Origin: Bacillus sp. J37
GTDB lineage: Bacteria; Bacillota; Bacilli; Bacillales; Bacillaceae
Reading direction: 5' to 3'
Assembly: GCF_000518865.1 (NCBI RefSeq)
Contig: NZ_JAEK01000015.1
Location: 29,485 to 93,484 of the forward strand
DNA length: 64,000 bases
The notes beneath the pieces are model-generated. The model worked only from the letters and a program-made list of their open reading frames with translations, was not told the DNA's origin and did not search any database. Within the stretch, counting starts at the first letter, position 1; each line of letters begins with the position of its first letter. The position numbers and the translations under genes are program-made. Shown here piece after piece: positions 1 through 8,518 of the stretch.

Positions 1-314
1 GAATTGGAAAAGTTTTGTTGCCAATTTCCATTCTGAAGAAATGTTTCAGTCATGGTTGCAGCAGAATGGATGTCGGTTTGACTTGAATGATGAACACCAA
101 CGTTTAGAAAATCACGAAAAAATGTGTTGATCTCAATAAATTGCAAGGGGACAAAAGGAGCAAACAAAACCAAAAGAGAAAGTAGACTGATGTAATATTG
201 GGTATTGATAGTGATTTGCTTTTTTAATCCCTTTTTTATAACGAAAATGATACCAAAGATGACAGATACAAGTATGTTACTAATGAGGAAGAGAGTGAAG
301 AAAGAATTGTCCAT
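1..314 (-). CDS. blaR1: BlaR1/MecR1-type M56 sensor peptidase, N-terminal part (runs off the left edge)
   Basis: Reading the minus strand from the ATG at 314 gives about 104 codons without a stop up to the window edge. The first 30 residues form a hydrophobic helix, followed by a basic stretch (IKKGLKKQ) and a second helix (YYISLLSLLVLFAPFVPLQF). This is the usual start of BlaR1-family integral membrane zinc peptidases. The start lies two bases past the stop codon of blaI, so the two are translationally coupled. In the known system BlaR1 senses beta-lactam outside the cell and triggers loss of the BlaI repressor. The zinc motif and the penicillin-binding domain lie outside the window, so the family call rests on the N-terminus and on the blaI neighbour. 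Confidence 0.72.
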   Translation of the reverse strand, partial: MDNSFFTLFLISNILVSVIFGIIFVIKKGLKKQITINTQYYISLLSLLVLFAPFVPLQFIEINTFFRDFLNVGVHHSSQTDIHSAATMTETFLQNGNWQQNFSN

Positions 315-315
315 A

Positions 316-711
316 TTATTCTTTCCTTTTGTTCTTACGATCTTCTAAAATTTGATACAACTCATTAATTTCATGCTCTGACAGCTTATCTTTTTCCAAG
401 AAGTTTAAGACCATGGAATTGAGAGTACCATTATAAAACCGATTTAAAAAACTATGACTCTCTACTTCTATATAATCACTTTCCTCAACATTAGCTGTAT
501 AAACAAAGATACGGCCTTCTTTATGGTTTTTGAGGGCGCCTTTTTTAATCAATCGCAATAGCATCGTTTGAATTGTTTTAGGGCTCCAATCACTCGTTTT
601 TGATAACTTTTCGATCACCTCGTTTGTATTGATCGAAGGGTGTTTCCATACGATTTTCATTACTTCTAATTCAGCATCTGAAATTTGCGGGATATTTTTC
701 ATCGTAACCAC
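316..711 (-). CDS. blaI: BlaI/MecI family transcriptional repressor
   Basis: 131 residues, the standard length of BlaI/MecI. The N-terminal winged helix (ISDAELEVMKIVWKHPSINTNEVI and SPKTIQTMLLRLIKKGAL) is followed by a C-terminal dimerisation helix region (LNSMVLNFLEKDKLSEHEINELYQIL). The start could be the first Met or the Met at codon 4, both close to the upstream operator. The gene ends directly before blaR1. A perfect palindrome typical of BlaI operators lies about 10 bases upstream, so the pair is probably autorepressed. In known systems the repressor also controls a beta-lactamase or penicillin-binding-protein gene. None is visible here, so the target is either beyond the left edge or elsewhere in the genome. 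Confidence 0.93.
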   Translation of the reverse strand: MVTMKNIPQISDAELEVMKIVWKHPSINTNEVIEKLSKTSDWSPKTIQTMLLRLIKKGALKNHKEGRIFVYTANVEESDYIEVESHSFLNRFYNGTLNSMVLNFLEKDKLSEHEINELYQILEDRKNKRKE

Positions 712-716
712 CTTTA

Positions 717-734
717 AACTTACAATTGTAGTAT
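717..734. promoter_or_regulatory. BlaI-type operator upstream of blaI
   Basis: The perfect palindrome TACAATTGTA sits at 721-730, just upstream of the blaI start on the minus strand. It matches the TACA-N2-TGTA core described for BlaI/MecI operators. The flanks (ACT / AGT-like) extend the symmetry slightly. Position and sequence both fit autorepression. Confidence 0.75.
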
Positions 735-830
735 TTTTATTATATTCCGCCTATAGGATGAAGTCAATTTTGCTTGTGAAAGAAGTGACATTTTTCCTAC
801 GTGTAGAACAAGAAGAATGTAAAACGATCA

Positions 831-1346
831 TTATGCCTGAAACTTATCATTATCAATCGTTATGACTTGTGGTTCTGTTGTTTTCGTAGCTATCTCCTTT
901 GTATGTTCAACGAGCTGACTAATATGAAGACAGCATTGTTTGGCACCAATAACGAGCAGTGGTACACCAATAGCATCAAGCTTTAGCCCTCTCGAAAAAA
1001 AACCGCCGAGTGTCATGGCAAAAGGTACAACAGGTGATGTGTTTGAAAAAATGATTCTTTCGCTAAGTTGATTCAGCTCTGTAATGATTTCACTGAAGTG
1101 AGAAAGGGAAGGGATCACAAGTTTTGAAGATCTTCGGCCAAGTGTATAAACAGAATGACCTTCACGATCAATACCATGAAAGATAAATCTGCCAGCATCA
1201 CGTTTTGATAATTTATTAAAATAAGGGATGTTTAGAATTTCATCTCTTTCTAATACCTTTTCTGGATGATTTACCAAGTTAAGATGATACGCTGCTGCTA
1301 ATGATGTAGTATGAGTTCCACCAAAATCGTGATATACATAGATCAT
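831..1346 (-). CDS. DUF3189 family protein
   Basis: About 171 residues from the preferred ATG at 1346, which has AGGGGGA about 8 bases upstream; an ATG at 1370 is in frame but has no such site. The N-terminus MIYVYHDFGGTHTTSLAAAYH is the hallmark of DUF3189, with a beta strand followed by a GGTHT loop. The C-terminal half carries a CC pair and ends in TIDNDKFQA. Proteins of this family occur in spore-forming Bacilli and Clostridia and have no established function. It stands alone, between blaI and a diguanylate cyclase, and is not obviously tied to either. Confidence 0.8.
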   Translation of the reverse strand: MIYVYHDFGGTHTTSLAAAYHLNLVNHPEKVLERDEILNIPYFNKLSKRDAGRFIFHGIDREGHSVYTLGRRSSKLVIPSLSHFSEIITELNQLSERIIFSNTSPVVPFAMTLGGFFSRGLKLDAIGVPLLVIGAKQCCLHISQLVEHTKEIATKTTEPQVITIDNDKFQA

Positions 1347-1431
1347 GATATTATTCCCCCTGTTTATCATTATTACGGAAGGCGGTTATCTGTGTTTTTA
1401 ATGATGCATAAATTTCAACCAACCGCAGCAT

Positions 1432-1602
1432 TTACGATGAGCAAAGAATATGGAGATGATCAATCCAAATACATTTGCTGTGAATGGTACATCCTTTTTT
1501 GGAAGGTGTAAACATCATTTTGAAATTTGAGTAAGGATCATAACGATAGGGACTGAAATAAATGCATCCCAAAAAATGTATGAATAATTTGAAATACTCC
1601 AT
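1432..1602 (-). CDS. Possible small protein, 56 residues, or gene remnant
   Basis: The only candidate gene in the 1371-1889 gap. It begins MEYFKLFIHFLGCIYF at an ATG (1602) preceded by AGTGAGGT at good spacing, and ends at 1432. Only the first 16 residues are hydrophobic. The rest (DPYSNFKMMFTPSKKGCTIH) resembles no family I know. A longer in-frame extension to 1746 has no ribosome site. It could equally be the broken start of a lost membrane-protein gene. The remainder of the gap contains only the promoter region of the next gene (TATAAT-like at about 1840). Confidence 0.25.
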   Translation of the reverse strand: MEYFKLFIHFLGCIYFSPYRYDPYSNFKMMFTPSKKGCTIHSKCIWIDHLHILCSS

Positions 1603-1889
1603 ATTTTTTACCTCACTTTTACTAAAATGAATAAGCAGATAAATGTACGAAAAAGGGATGAAACGTTTTATTATATAATTTGCAAATTCATGATTTTTTA
1701 TTAGGTTCCAATTTATTAAAAAATAGACCTTTGTGTTGCACATCACACCCTCATAATAACAATTTTGTATGCTTTGTCTCGATTTTTTTATAAACTCTTT
1801 ACCGCTACTTTCTTACTAGGCAATTTTTCCTCTGTTACTATATAATGTGAATAGTAAAAACTTTTTTTCTAATCAATGGAGTTGAATGT

Positions 1890-3437
1890 ATGCCTAATGA
1901 AGCTTTCGTATACATAGTGGTCGTTATTTTAGCCGGGATTTTAAGTTCTTTGTTATGTTTGTACGCTTATTTTCGCCTGAAGGAGGTTCCAGGGGGAAGT
2001 TCGTATATGGTAGTCACTCTTTTTTCTGCCGTTTTTACATTTTCCTATGCTTTTGAATTATCAAGTACATCTATGGAAAAAATGTTAATTTGGTTAAGTG
2101 TCGAGTATCTTGTTTTGCCATTCATTCCGGCGTTTATCTTGTTGATGTGCTTAGGGTATGTGGGGCGAAAATTAAATCAATGGATGTATTATCTTTTATT
2201 TCTACTTCCAATTTTGACAATCTTTATGCATGCCACAAATGAGCATCATCATCTTTATTACACATCAATTGAATTAAATCGTGACAGTCCCTTTCCAATT
2301 TTGAAATTAGAATACGGTCCTTGGTTTTACGTTCATTCGATTTATTTGTTTTTATGTTTCATGGTGAGTATTATTTCGTTAGGTATGGAGCTGAGAAAAA
2401 CAACGATATTTCGATTTCGGATGCAAATTATGTTGATGGTAACAGGAATTATGGTGCCAATCATAGCAAACTATTTTTATTTAAATGATTTGAGTCCGTA
2501 TGGTATTGATCTGGGACCTGTTTCTATGAGTATTTCCTTTATCCTTCATGGTGCAGCACTGTTTTCCTATCAAATGTTTCGTGTTACACCTGTTGCCAGA
2601 GAGACAGTGTTTGAAAATATGAAAGAGGGGGTTATTGTGTTAAACCAAGATGGATTGCTTATTGATTATAACCACGCCATGCTTACTATTATTTCAACCT
2701 TAAGCTCTCAATGTATTGGCAAGCCTATCGTGGATGTTATTGGAAGAGGGACACACCTTGCTGAAATTGTTTTACATGAAATAGAAGGTGATTATCGTTC
2801 AGGTGAAAACACCTATTATCATATTCGGTTTTCACATGTGAAAAATAAACATAAGCTCATGAAAATTATCACATTTGTTGATGTGACAGTGAGAGTTAAT
2901 TTACAAGAAAAGTTACAATATTTAGCTCGCATCGACGGGTTAACACAACTCTATAATCGTCACTTTTTTATGGAAGAATCTGAGAGAATTCTAGACTCTC
3001 TGAATAAAAAAGGTGAAGCCGTATCCATTATCATGTTTGATATTGATCATTTTAAAAGCATTAATGATACCTTCGGACATGAAGCAGGTGATTTGGTTTT
3101 AGCACGTGTAGCTAGTGTGGTGAAGAAATGTCTGGGATCTCGTGATATTGTTGGGAGGTATGGCGGGGAGGAATTTATTCTATGTATGCCTGAGACGTCA
3201 TTACTTGCAGCAAGGAAGATGGCAGACTCTATTCGAAGGAATATATCTCAGGCTGTTGTACGGTATTCGGAGAAGGATATTACGATTACGTCAAGCTTTG
3301 GTATATCTTCGGTCTTGATGAGAGGTGAAGAAGATCAAGCAACCTTGCAAACGCTAATAAGAGAAGCTGATCAAGCCCTTTATGCTGCAAAGCGGAAGGG
3401 GAGAAATTGTGTTGAAATTTTTGAAAAGGTAGGTTGA
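1890..3437 (+). CDS. Membrane diguanylate cyclase: 7TM sensor, PAS-like, GGDEF
   Basis: 515 residues. About residues 1-235 hold seven or so membrane segments of the histidine-kinase-N 7TM type. A PAS-like linker follows (FENMKEGVIVLNQDGLLIDYN, about 243-330). A GGDEF domain covers about 345-510, with DGLTQLYNRHFF, FDIDHFKSINDTFGHEAGD and the active-site loop GGEEF at residues 425-429. GGEEF is a catalytically competent variant, so the protein should make cyclic di-GMP from GTP at the membrane. The product-inhibition RxxD site that normally lies just before the loop reads GSRD here, so feedback inhibition through that site is probably missing. No phosphodiesterase lies nearby. A terminator follows directly, so the gene is transcribed alone. 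Confidence 0.92.
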   Translation: MPNEAFVYIVVVILAGILSSLLCLYAYFRLKEVPGGSSYMVVTLFSAVFTFSYAFELSSTSMEKMLIWLSVEYLVLPFIPAFILLMCLGYVGRKLNQWMYYLLFLLPILTIFMHATNEHHHLYYTSIELNRDSPFPILKLEYGPWFYVHSIYLFLCFMVSIISLGMELRKTTIFRFRMQIMLMVTGIMVPIIANYFYLNDLSPYGIDLGPVSMSISFILHGAALFSYQMFRVTPVARETVFENMKEGVIVLNQDGLLIDYNHAMLTIISTLSSQCIGKPIVDVIGRGTHLAEIVLHEIEGDYRSGENTYYHIRFSHVKNKHKLMKIITFVDVTVRVNLQEKLQYLARIDGLTQLYNRHFFMEESERILDSLNKKGEAVSIIMFDIDHFKSINDTFGHEAGDLVLARVASVVKKCLGSRDIVGRYGGEEFILCMPETSLLAARKMADSIRRNISQAVVRYSEKDITITSSFGISSVLMRGEEDQATLQTLIREADQALYAAKRKGRNCVEIFEKVG

Positions 3438-3467
3438 GCGTTCAGTCGGAGTTTTATAGATCAATCT

Positions 3468-3505
3468 AAAAAATTCCCTGCTTTTTAATAAGGGGGAATT
3501 TTTTT
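3468..3505 (+). terminator. Rho-independent terminator after the diguanylate cyclase gene
   Basis: AAAAAATTCCC pairs with GGGGGAATTTTTTT across an AT-rich loop, giving a stem followed by a run of T. It lies 30 bases after the stop codon. Confidence 0.8.
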
Positions 3506-3540
3506 AATTCATAATATGTAATTTTAAATGCCAATTAATG

Positions 3541-3570
3541 GTGGGACGACGAACCTGTCCCCATGTCCCT
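3541..3570. repeat. REP-like GGGAC...GTCCC palindrome
   Basis: GGGAC at 3543-3547 is complementary to GTCCC at 3557-3561, and a second GTCCC follows at 3565-3569. The element is much richer in GC than its surroundings and overlaps the last codon of the AraC-type gene. Its layout (GGGACGACGAACCTGTCCC) resembles the short palindromes that, from memory, recur in many Bacillus and Clostridia genomes and are linked to REP-associated transposases. Only one copy is seen in this window. Confidence 0.45.
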
Positions 3571-4555
3571 ATTGTAGTCGGCTGTGCTGTTTTCGGTAGT
3601 CACTTGGGGTCATGTTAAAGAGTTGTTTGAATTTTTTGTAGAAGAAGGTGACGCTTGAGTAGCCTACTTCGTCGGCGATTTCAGGGATTGGGATGTTTGA
3701 GTTTATGAGCATCATGCCTGCTTTGCTTATTTTTTGAAGCTGCAGGAGGTCTTTGAACGATTTGCCGGTTCCCTTTTTTAATAAGTTCGATAAATAGTTT
3801 GGGTGAAAATTAAAGTGCTTTGCCATTGAAGTTAATGAACAGTCTTGATAATGGTCTTCGATATATTGTAAATAATCAATTAATGTATAGTTATTGGAAT
3901 TTGGAACATGAGTGTGCCGTTGACTAATTTCATCTTCGCGGATGAGCTCTGAAAACAAAATAACGAGATAGGAGTTAATAATTTCATCAGAGTATATTCT
4001 TTTATGAAAGTATTCCCACACAATATTGTTCACAACTTCAATAATTTTTTTGTTTTTCCCATGGTTAAATAATAGATAACGATTCGACTCTCTGCTCTCC
4101 ATAAGTAAATCAACAAGGAAAATGGAGATGATACTTTGAGAGGAAAGTCTACTTAAGAAGCTGGGAGATAAATAGTCTTTTTTTAGTGTAATGCTTAATA
4201 TAATATCATCTTTACCCGTTTCTTCCACCGTATGAGGTGTATATTTGTCGATCATAACCAGGGTTCCTTCTGTAAGAGGAAACACATTCTTATTAATTAC
4301 AACATTGCATGTGCCTTTGAAAACATAGGTGAGTTCAATGAATTCATGAACATGAACGGGTATTTCTGAATGATAGGGCTGTTGTGTGATCACGATGCTA
4401 TCTTCTATAAATGTATTTTCTATTGCATTAATTGTGTAATTATATAAAAATACTTCCTCACCATCTATTAAAACAGTCTCAGCTGGTATGAGCGCTTCAA
4501 TTTCTTCTCTCTTCTTTATAAATTGTCTTGAAAATAAAAATTCGGTTAATTCCAT
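3569..4555 (-). CDS. AraC/XylS family transcriptional regulator with cupin sensor domain
   Basis: 328 residues. An N-terminal cupin-like domain (about 55-130, with HSEIPVHVHEFIELTYVFKG and VMIDKYTPHTVEE) resembles the arabinose-binding fold. The C-terminal double helix-turn-helix spans about 230-325 (SLTSMAKHFNFHPNYLSNLLKKGTGKSF and IPEIADEVGYSSVTFFYKKFKQLFNMTPSDYRKQ). This layout is typical of sugar-responsive activators. It is divergent from the GH1 glycosidase gene, with a 230-base shared upstream region containing a cre-like site, so it most likely controls that gene in response to a beta-glucoside or related sugar. The ligand cannot be told from the sequence. The stop codon lies inside a REP-like palindrome. 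Confidence 0.9.
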   Translation of the reverse strand: MELTEFLFSRQFIKKREEIEALIPAETVLIDGEEVFLYNYTINAIENTFIEDSIVITQQPYHSEIPVHVHEFIELTYVFKGTCNVVINKNVFPLTEGTLVMIDKYTPHTVEETGKDDIILSITLKKDYLSPSFLSRLSSQSIISIFLVDLLMESRESNRYLLFNHGKNKKIIEVVNNIVWEYFHKRIYSDEIINSYLVILFSELIREDEISQRHTHVPNSNNYTLIDYLQYIEDHYQDCSLTSMAKHFNFHPNYLSNLLKKGTGKSFKDLLQLQKISKAGMMLINSNIPIPEIADEVGYSSVTFFYKKFKQLFNMTPSDYRKQHSRLQ

Positions 4556-4672
4556 AGCACCCCAAGTCTCCCCTCGACAACTAATCCAAAGCTTAGCTTA
4601 AGACATTTTTAACACTAGTTTTACTCGAAGTCAAGGCTGATAATTGAAGGAAAGCTATGTGTTTTCTACAAA

Positions 4673-4686
4673 TGATAACGCTAACT
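4673..4686. promoter_or_regulatory. Putative catabolite-responsive element (cre) for CcpA
   Basis: TGATAACGCTAACT differs from the Bacillus cre consensus TGWAARCGYTWNCW at one position. It lies about 100 bases upstream of the GH1 start, between the two divergent genes, where CcpA control of a sugar-use gene would be expected. Confidence 0.5.
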
Positions 4687-4786
4687 GAAAATCTTTGAAA
4701 TGAGTAAGGATAATCTTTCATTCTAACATTATAAGCGATTCAATTAATTGATAGTATGTAATCAAATAGTAAATGAGGTGAATGAA

Positions 4787-6066
4787 ATGAACTATAGGTT
4801 TCCGAAGCAGTTTATTTGGGGATCAGCAACTGCAGCATATCAAGTAGAAGGAAATAATGTGAATAGTGACTTTTGGGCTGAAGAGCATGCGGAAGGTTCT
4901 CCTTATAAAGATAAATCCGGCGATACGATTGATCATTATAGTCTATACAAAAAAGATATTGAATTAATGGCGAAGTTAGGATTTAAAGCTTATCGTTTTT
5001 CAATTGAGTGGGCACGAATTGAACCGGCAAAAGGGCACTTCTCAGTTTCTGCGGTCCAACATTATAAAGATGTATTAGAAACATGCCATGCATATGGATT
5101 GACTCCTGTTGTAGCACTCCATCATTTCTCATCACCACAATGGTTAATGAGAATAGGAGGGTGGAGCAATCCTGACATACCTGAGCTTTATGCTCATTAT
5201 TGTGAAGTCGTGATGAAAGAATTAGGACACTTAATTCCCTATGTGTTGACGATGAACGAAGTGAACTTACCAGTTATGCTTAAGGAAATTTTCTCAAAAA
5301 TAGGCTTTGTTCCACCTGTTGGGATTGACAGAGAGTCATGGGTAGCCCCTAAGTGGAGACAATCGGCAGCAACTCTTTGTGGTGCAGATCCAAGTCAATA
5401 TTTCACCTTCCACATGATATCAGATGAAAAAGCAATCAAACTTATGAAGGAAGCACATAAACAATCACGTGCAGCTATTAAAAAAATTCACCCTGAAACA
5501 AAGTGGGCTTTTCGATGGCACTTCCGCATATCGATTCTATTCCTGGTGGTGAACGGTTAGCGAAAGAAAAATGGAATCGTTATTTTCTCCAATTTCTCGA
5601 TATGATGGATGAAGACGACTTTTTCGGGTTGCAAAACTATACGCGTGAAATTTATGGACCAAATGGACAAATTCAACCAGATCAACATACAGAAGTAACA
5701 CAAATGGGATATGAATATCATCCTGAGGCACTAGGGAAAGTTGTTGAGGATGTAGCAAAATCTGTAACGATTCCAATCATGGTCACAGAGAACGGTGTAG
5801 CAACAGCTAATGATAAAAAGCGTGAAGAATTTATACAAAGAGCGTTAACAAGTTTGCATGCTTGCATAGAGAAAGGTATTGAAGTGATCGGGTATTTACA
5901 TTGGTCAACATTCGATAATTTTGAATGGCAATCAGGGTATAGCATGCAGTTTGGGTTAATCGAAGTTGATCGTACCACACAAGAAAGAATTCCTAAGAAT
6001 AGCGCGTATCTTTTAGGGAAAGTGGCAAAAGAGAATAATTTGGTGACAAAATTTGAGGTACGCTGA
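4787..6066 (+). pseudogene. GH1 family beta-glucosidase / 6-phospho-beta-glucosidase, frameshifted
   Basis: The start is the ATG at 4787, preceded by GAGGTG. The first part (FPKQFIWGSATAAYQVEG at the N-terminus, FSIEWARIEP, and TMNE with the presumed acid/base Glu at residue 158) runs in one frame to about 5512. There it shifts into junk that stops at 5560. The second half continues in another frame from about 5505 (SMALPHIDSIPGG, VTENG with the nucleophile Glu, and GYLHWSTFDNFEW) to the stop at 6066. Restoring one T to the short run at 5509-5512 joins KWAF to SMALPH. That gives about 426 residues, a little short of but compatible with GH1. The break is either a true single-base deletion or a homopolymer sequencing error. 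Both catalytic motifs survive, so the decay would be recent. Confidence 0.88.
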
Positions 6067-6086
6067 TTCGAAAAAAGTTGAACATT

Positions 6087-6130
6087 AAAAGGTATAATGG
6101 TACTTTTACAGTGCTATTATACCTTTATTT
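6087..6130 (+). terminator. Terminator after the GH1 gene
   Basis: AAAGGTATAAT pairs with ATTATACCTTT around a short loop, with TATTTT after the stem. It separates the glycosidase from the convergent regulator gene. Confidence 0.75.
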
Positions 6131-6213
6131 TCTATATTGCGATTTAAAAGTGATTTCCTTAATCCGATTTCTTTCATGAGTAGTATATTGATTTAATACA
6201 TTAGGTAGTGTTA

Positions 6214-6762
6214 TCAATAATCTAACTGCCGTAAATACAAAAGAAGTTCACCTTTACTATTTTTGATCATTTTATACAAACGCATTTTGCTAGCAATCTT
6301 TTCAATTTTCTTTTGTTCATCATGTTCGTACTTTTTATTATGAAATAATTTGGCTAGTTGATTAAATCCTTCCGCCAAAATATTCGCAGTACCCTCTGAA
6401 CCTAATTCGATTCCTAAGGTTTCTGTTTCTGAAAGCTGGGTTTCGGCCAATTGCTCTATTTCTGTTTTAAATTCCCCTCTAATAAAAATAGAAGGCTCTT
6501 TATGATCAAACGCTAATAATAAATCATCAGCATTGAACGCCTCAAATGTTGCATCTTCTTTCTCTAATGTTAATAACTCGTTAAGAACATCTCCTTCACT
6601 TTTTTGGACGGTTTTAGCGATGGCTTGAATCGTTTTAACTGAATAACTATTTACATTTTTTTTGTTTGCACTTGAAAGCAATTGTTGACTTACTCCTGTT
6701 TCTTTAAAAACATCGTATCGTTTCTTTCCATTTCTTTGCAGATAAATATCCAGAATACCCAT
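6214..6762 (-). CDS. Helix-turn-helix (XRE-like) regulator with long C-terminal region
   Basis: 182 residues from the ATG at 6762, which has GGGTGG upstream; the in-frame ATG at 6789 has no ribosome site. The first 60 residues look like a compact XRE-type fold (YDVFKETGVSQQLLSSANKK, VKTIQAIAKTVQKSEGDVLNEL). The rest is acidic and mostly helical (FKTEIEQLAETQLSETETLGIELG) and may serve for dimerisation or ligand sensing. It is convergent with the GH1 gene. The hydrophilic composition excludes a membrane role. The target is unknown, and the family beyond the helix-turn-helix is not recognised. Confidence 0.65.
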   Translation of the reverse strand: MGILDIYLQRNGKKRYDVFKETGVSQQLLSSANKKNVNSYSVKTIQAIAKTVQKSEGDVLNELLTLEKEDATFEAFNADDLLLAFDHKEPSIFIRGEFKTEIEQLAETQLSETETLGIELGSEGTANILAEGFNQLAKLFHNKKYEHDEQKKIEKIASKMRLYKMIKNSKGELLLYLRQLDY

Positions 6763-7053
6763 TTGCACAACCCACCCTTTATTGATCATTTATTTTTTAC
6801 TAAATTATATTTTAGTATATGTAAAAGTGATGTAAATGTTTATTGCAGTGAATAGGATCAAGTGATGGAGGACAGAAGGACGTGAGACAATTCATGTTTT
6901 TTCTTTAAAGTGAATGTCAAAGTAAGCAGTTTTCCACGAAATGAATTATATTAAAAAAAGTTAATAATACCAACTAAAATATGGTAAATTTTATACATAG
7001 GTTTTTATTATCATTTCTTAATGACATAAACTAACTTCTAAAGGAGTCTCTCT

Positions 7054-7539
7054 ATGAAAATAGATTCAAAAATGAGAAGAATACAACAAAAATATAAAAC
7101 TGAAATAGAAGCAAGGAATAAAAAAGGGAGAGACGCTCTAGTAGTAGCTTCTATTATCTTATTTTTGATCCTGCTACTATTCTTAGGGGTTCCAAACTTT
7201 GAAAAAGATGCTAATAAGCCTGTTGCAACTGATGATTATCAGAAAAAATGGATGGACGTTACTCAAGAAATTGACAATACGTTAAAAGATAATAATGAAT
7301 ATACGGGGATAGCGATAGACTTTAATCCTGAACCTATTAAACTAATCTTAAAAACATCATTGAAAAAAACGAATGGAATGGGTGATGACCATCTAAATGA
7401 GCTTATGAGTATCGCTAATGAGAGTATTACCTCAAATAACTTACCTGCATTATTAGAAGAAAATGAAACATACGAAATCGTTATCATTGGAAAAAATAGA
7501 GAAGAAATAACACGTGGTACGTTCCGCAATGATGAATAA
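7054..7539 (+). CDS. Single-pass membrane protein of unknown function
   Basis: 161 residues, with a ribosome site AAAGGAG at about 7 bases. The first 27 residues are strongly basic, then comes one membrane helix (ALVVASIILFLILLLFLGV, about 30-48). An extracytoplasmic domain of about 110 residues follows (YQKKWMDVTQEIDNTL ... YEIVIIGKNREEITRG). The positive N-terminus predicts N-inside topology. No lipobox and no recognisable domain are present. It stands alone, with AT-rich promoter-like DNA upstream. Confidence 0.7.
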   Translation: MKIDSKMRRIQQKYKTEIEARNKKGRDALVVASIILFLILLLFLGVPNFEKDANKPVATDDYQKKWMDVTQEIDNTLKDNNEYTGIAIDFNPEPIKLILKTSLKKTNGMGDDHLNELMSIANESITSNNLPALLEENETYEIVIIGKNREEITRGTFRNDE

Positions 7540-7619
7540 TTGTGAATGGCTACTTTTGATCGTCATAAAAAAGAGACTCTATTGATTAACAAGAGCCTTA
7601 GGAGGGTCATTTTTAATCT

Positions 7620-7814
7620 TTATATCTCCATAAAATCAATTTTTTGAAACTCTGTAAGCTTTTCGTCTAAATTTTGACTCAATGACACTGTAATAGGGTG
7701 ATTTAGCCCTAAGTATAGTCCGAATTCGATTAATTGACTTTTTAATACATTAATACATCTAGTTGGACTAGTAGAACATATGGATTTGATTATTTGCTAT
7801 GCTAAATCGTCCAT
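7620..7814 (-). pseudogene. Spo0E-like aspartyl-phosphate phosphatase with in-frame amber stop
   Basis: A 64-codon minus-strand frame begins MDDLA at an ATG (7814) with AGGAG upstream, meets TAG at codon 6 (7797-7799), then stays open to a stop at 7620-7622. The later part (CINVLKSQLIEFGLYLGLNH, then SQNLDEKLTEFQ) carries the compact two-helix layout and the S-x-x-LD signature of Spo0E-family phosphatases, which remove phosphate from Spo0A. The length fits the family. A single nonsense change in codon 6 is the simplest reading. No good internal restart is visible, so the gene is probably dead. This is the only gene in the 7540-8002 gap; a degenerate family A repeat (AAAGTGCTTTTCTGGAATAAGG) lies at about 7953-7974. 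Confidence 0.7.
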
Positions 7815-8002
7815 CTTAAGTCTTGCTCCTATAGTTTACTCGAAGATGTTTATCGGCATTGAATGGGGAACTTTAGGTTTTTGATAAAAAAGGGATTGAT
7901 TATTATTTTAGCGCTATTCACTTAAAGAATGCAGTAGTACACTTAAACGATTAAAGTGCTTTTCTGGAATAAGGTTTAACGGGAGAAATGGAGGGTCTAA
8001 CT

Positions 8003-8518
8003 ATGGGCATAAGGAATTATTTAATTGAAGGCATTTCAGGCACCGGCAAAACTTCAGTCTGTAAAGAATTACAGCGGCGCGGTTACGATGCTATTCATGG
8101 TGACCGTGAATTGGCTTATCAAGGCGATCCGGAAACCGGTACACGGACGTATGGTGTCACGCATGAGCACCACATTTGGGATGTAGATAAAGTTAAAGAT
8201 TTGGTCGCCAACCAGAATGAGTCGGTAACATTTTTTTGCGGTGGTTCTAGGAACTTTTCGAAATTCATAGATTTATTTGACGGCGTCTTTGTCCTCGAGG
8301 TCGACCTTGACACATTGAACCGGCGCCTTGACGAGCGACCAGAAGATGAGTGGGGCGGAAAGGGAAGAAAAACGGAACGGGAACTCATTGTACGACTACA
8401 CCAAACGAAAGAAGACATCCCCAAAAACGGAATGATAATCGACGCCACCGTACCGATCGAAGAAGTCGTTGATGCGATCGTCCGTCTTAGTGAAGAAAAT
8501 AAACCCGAACGACAGTAA
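8003..8518 (+). CDS. P-loop kinase-like AAA protein (broad-specificity nucleoside/shikimate kinase fold)
   Basis: 171 residues from the ATG at 8003, which has GGAGG 8 bases upstream; an earlier in-frame ATG overlaps that site. The Walker A loop is GISGTGKTS at residues 8-16. HGDREL and FCGGSRNF (about 30-80) resemble the nucleotide and substrate lids of small kinases. LDERPEDEWGGKGRKTERE (about 105-125) is an Arg-rich lid. Such proteins are usually annotated as ATP-binding proteins or small-molecule kinases, and the substrate is unknown. The base composition is clearly higher in GC than that of both neighbours, which suggests acquisition from another genome. It is transcribed alone. Confidence 0.75.
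   Translation: MGIRNYLIEGISGTGKTSVCKELQRRGYDAIHGDRELAYQGDPETGTRTYGVTHEHHIWDVDKVKDLVANQNESVTFFCGGSRNFSKFIDLFDGVFVLEVDLDTLNRRLDERPEDEWGGKGRKTERELIVRLHQTKEDIPKNGMIIDATVPIEEVVDAIVRLSEENKPERQ

Noticed and set aside
2930..3437. Degenerate, non-catalytic GGDEF domain
   Set aside because: GGEEF and the metal-binding FDIDHFK are intact, so the cyclase should be active; only the inhibitory site is missing.
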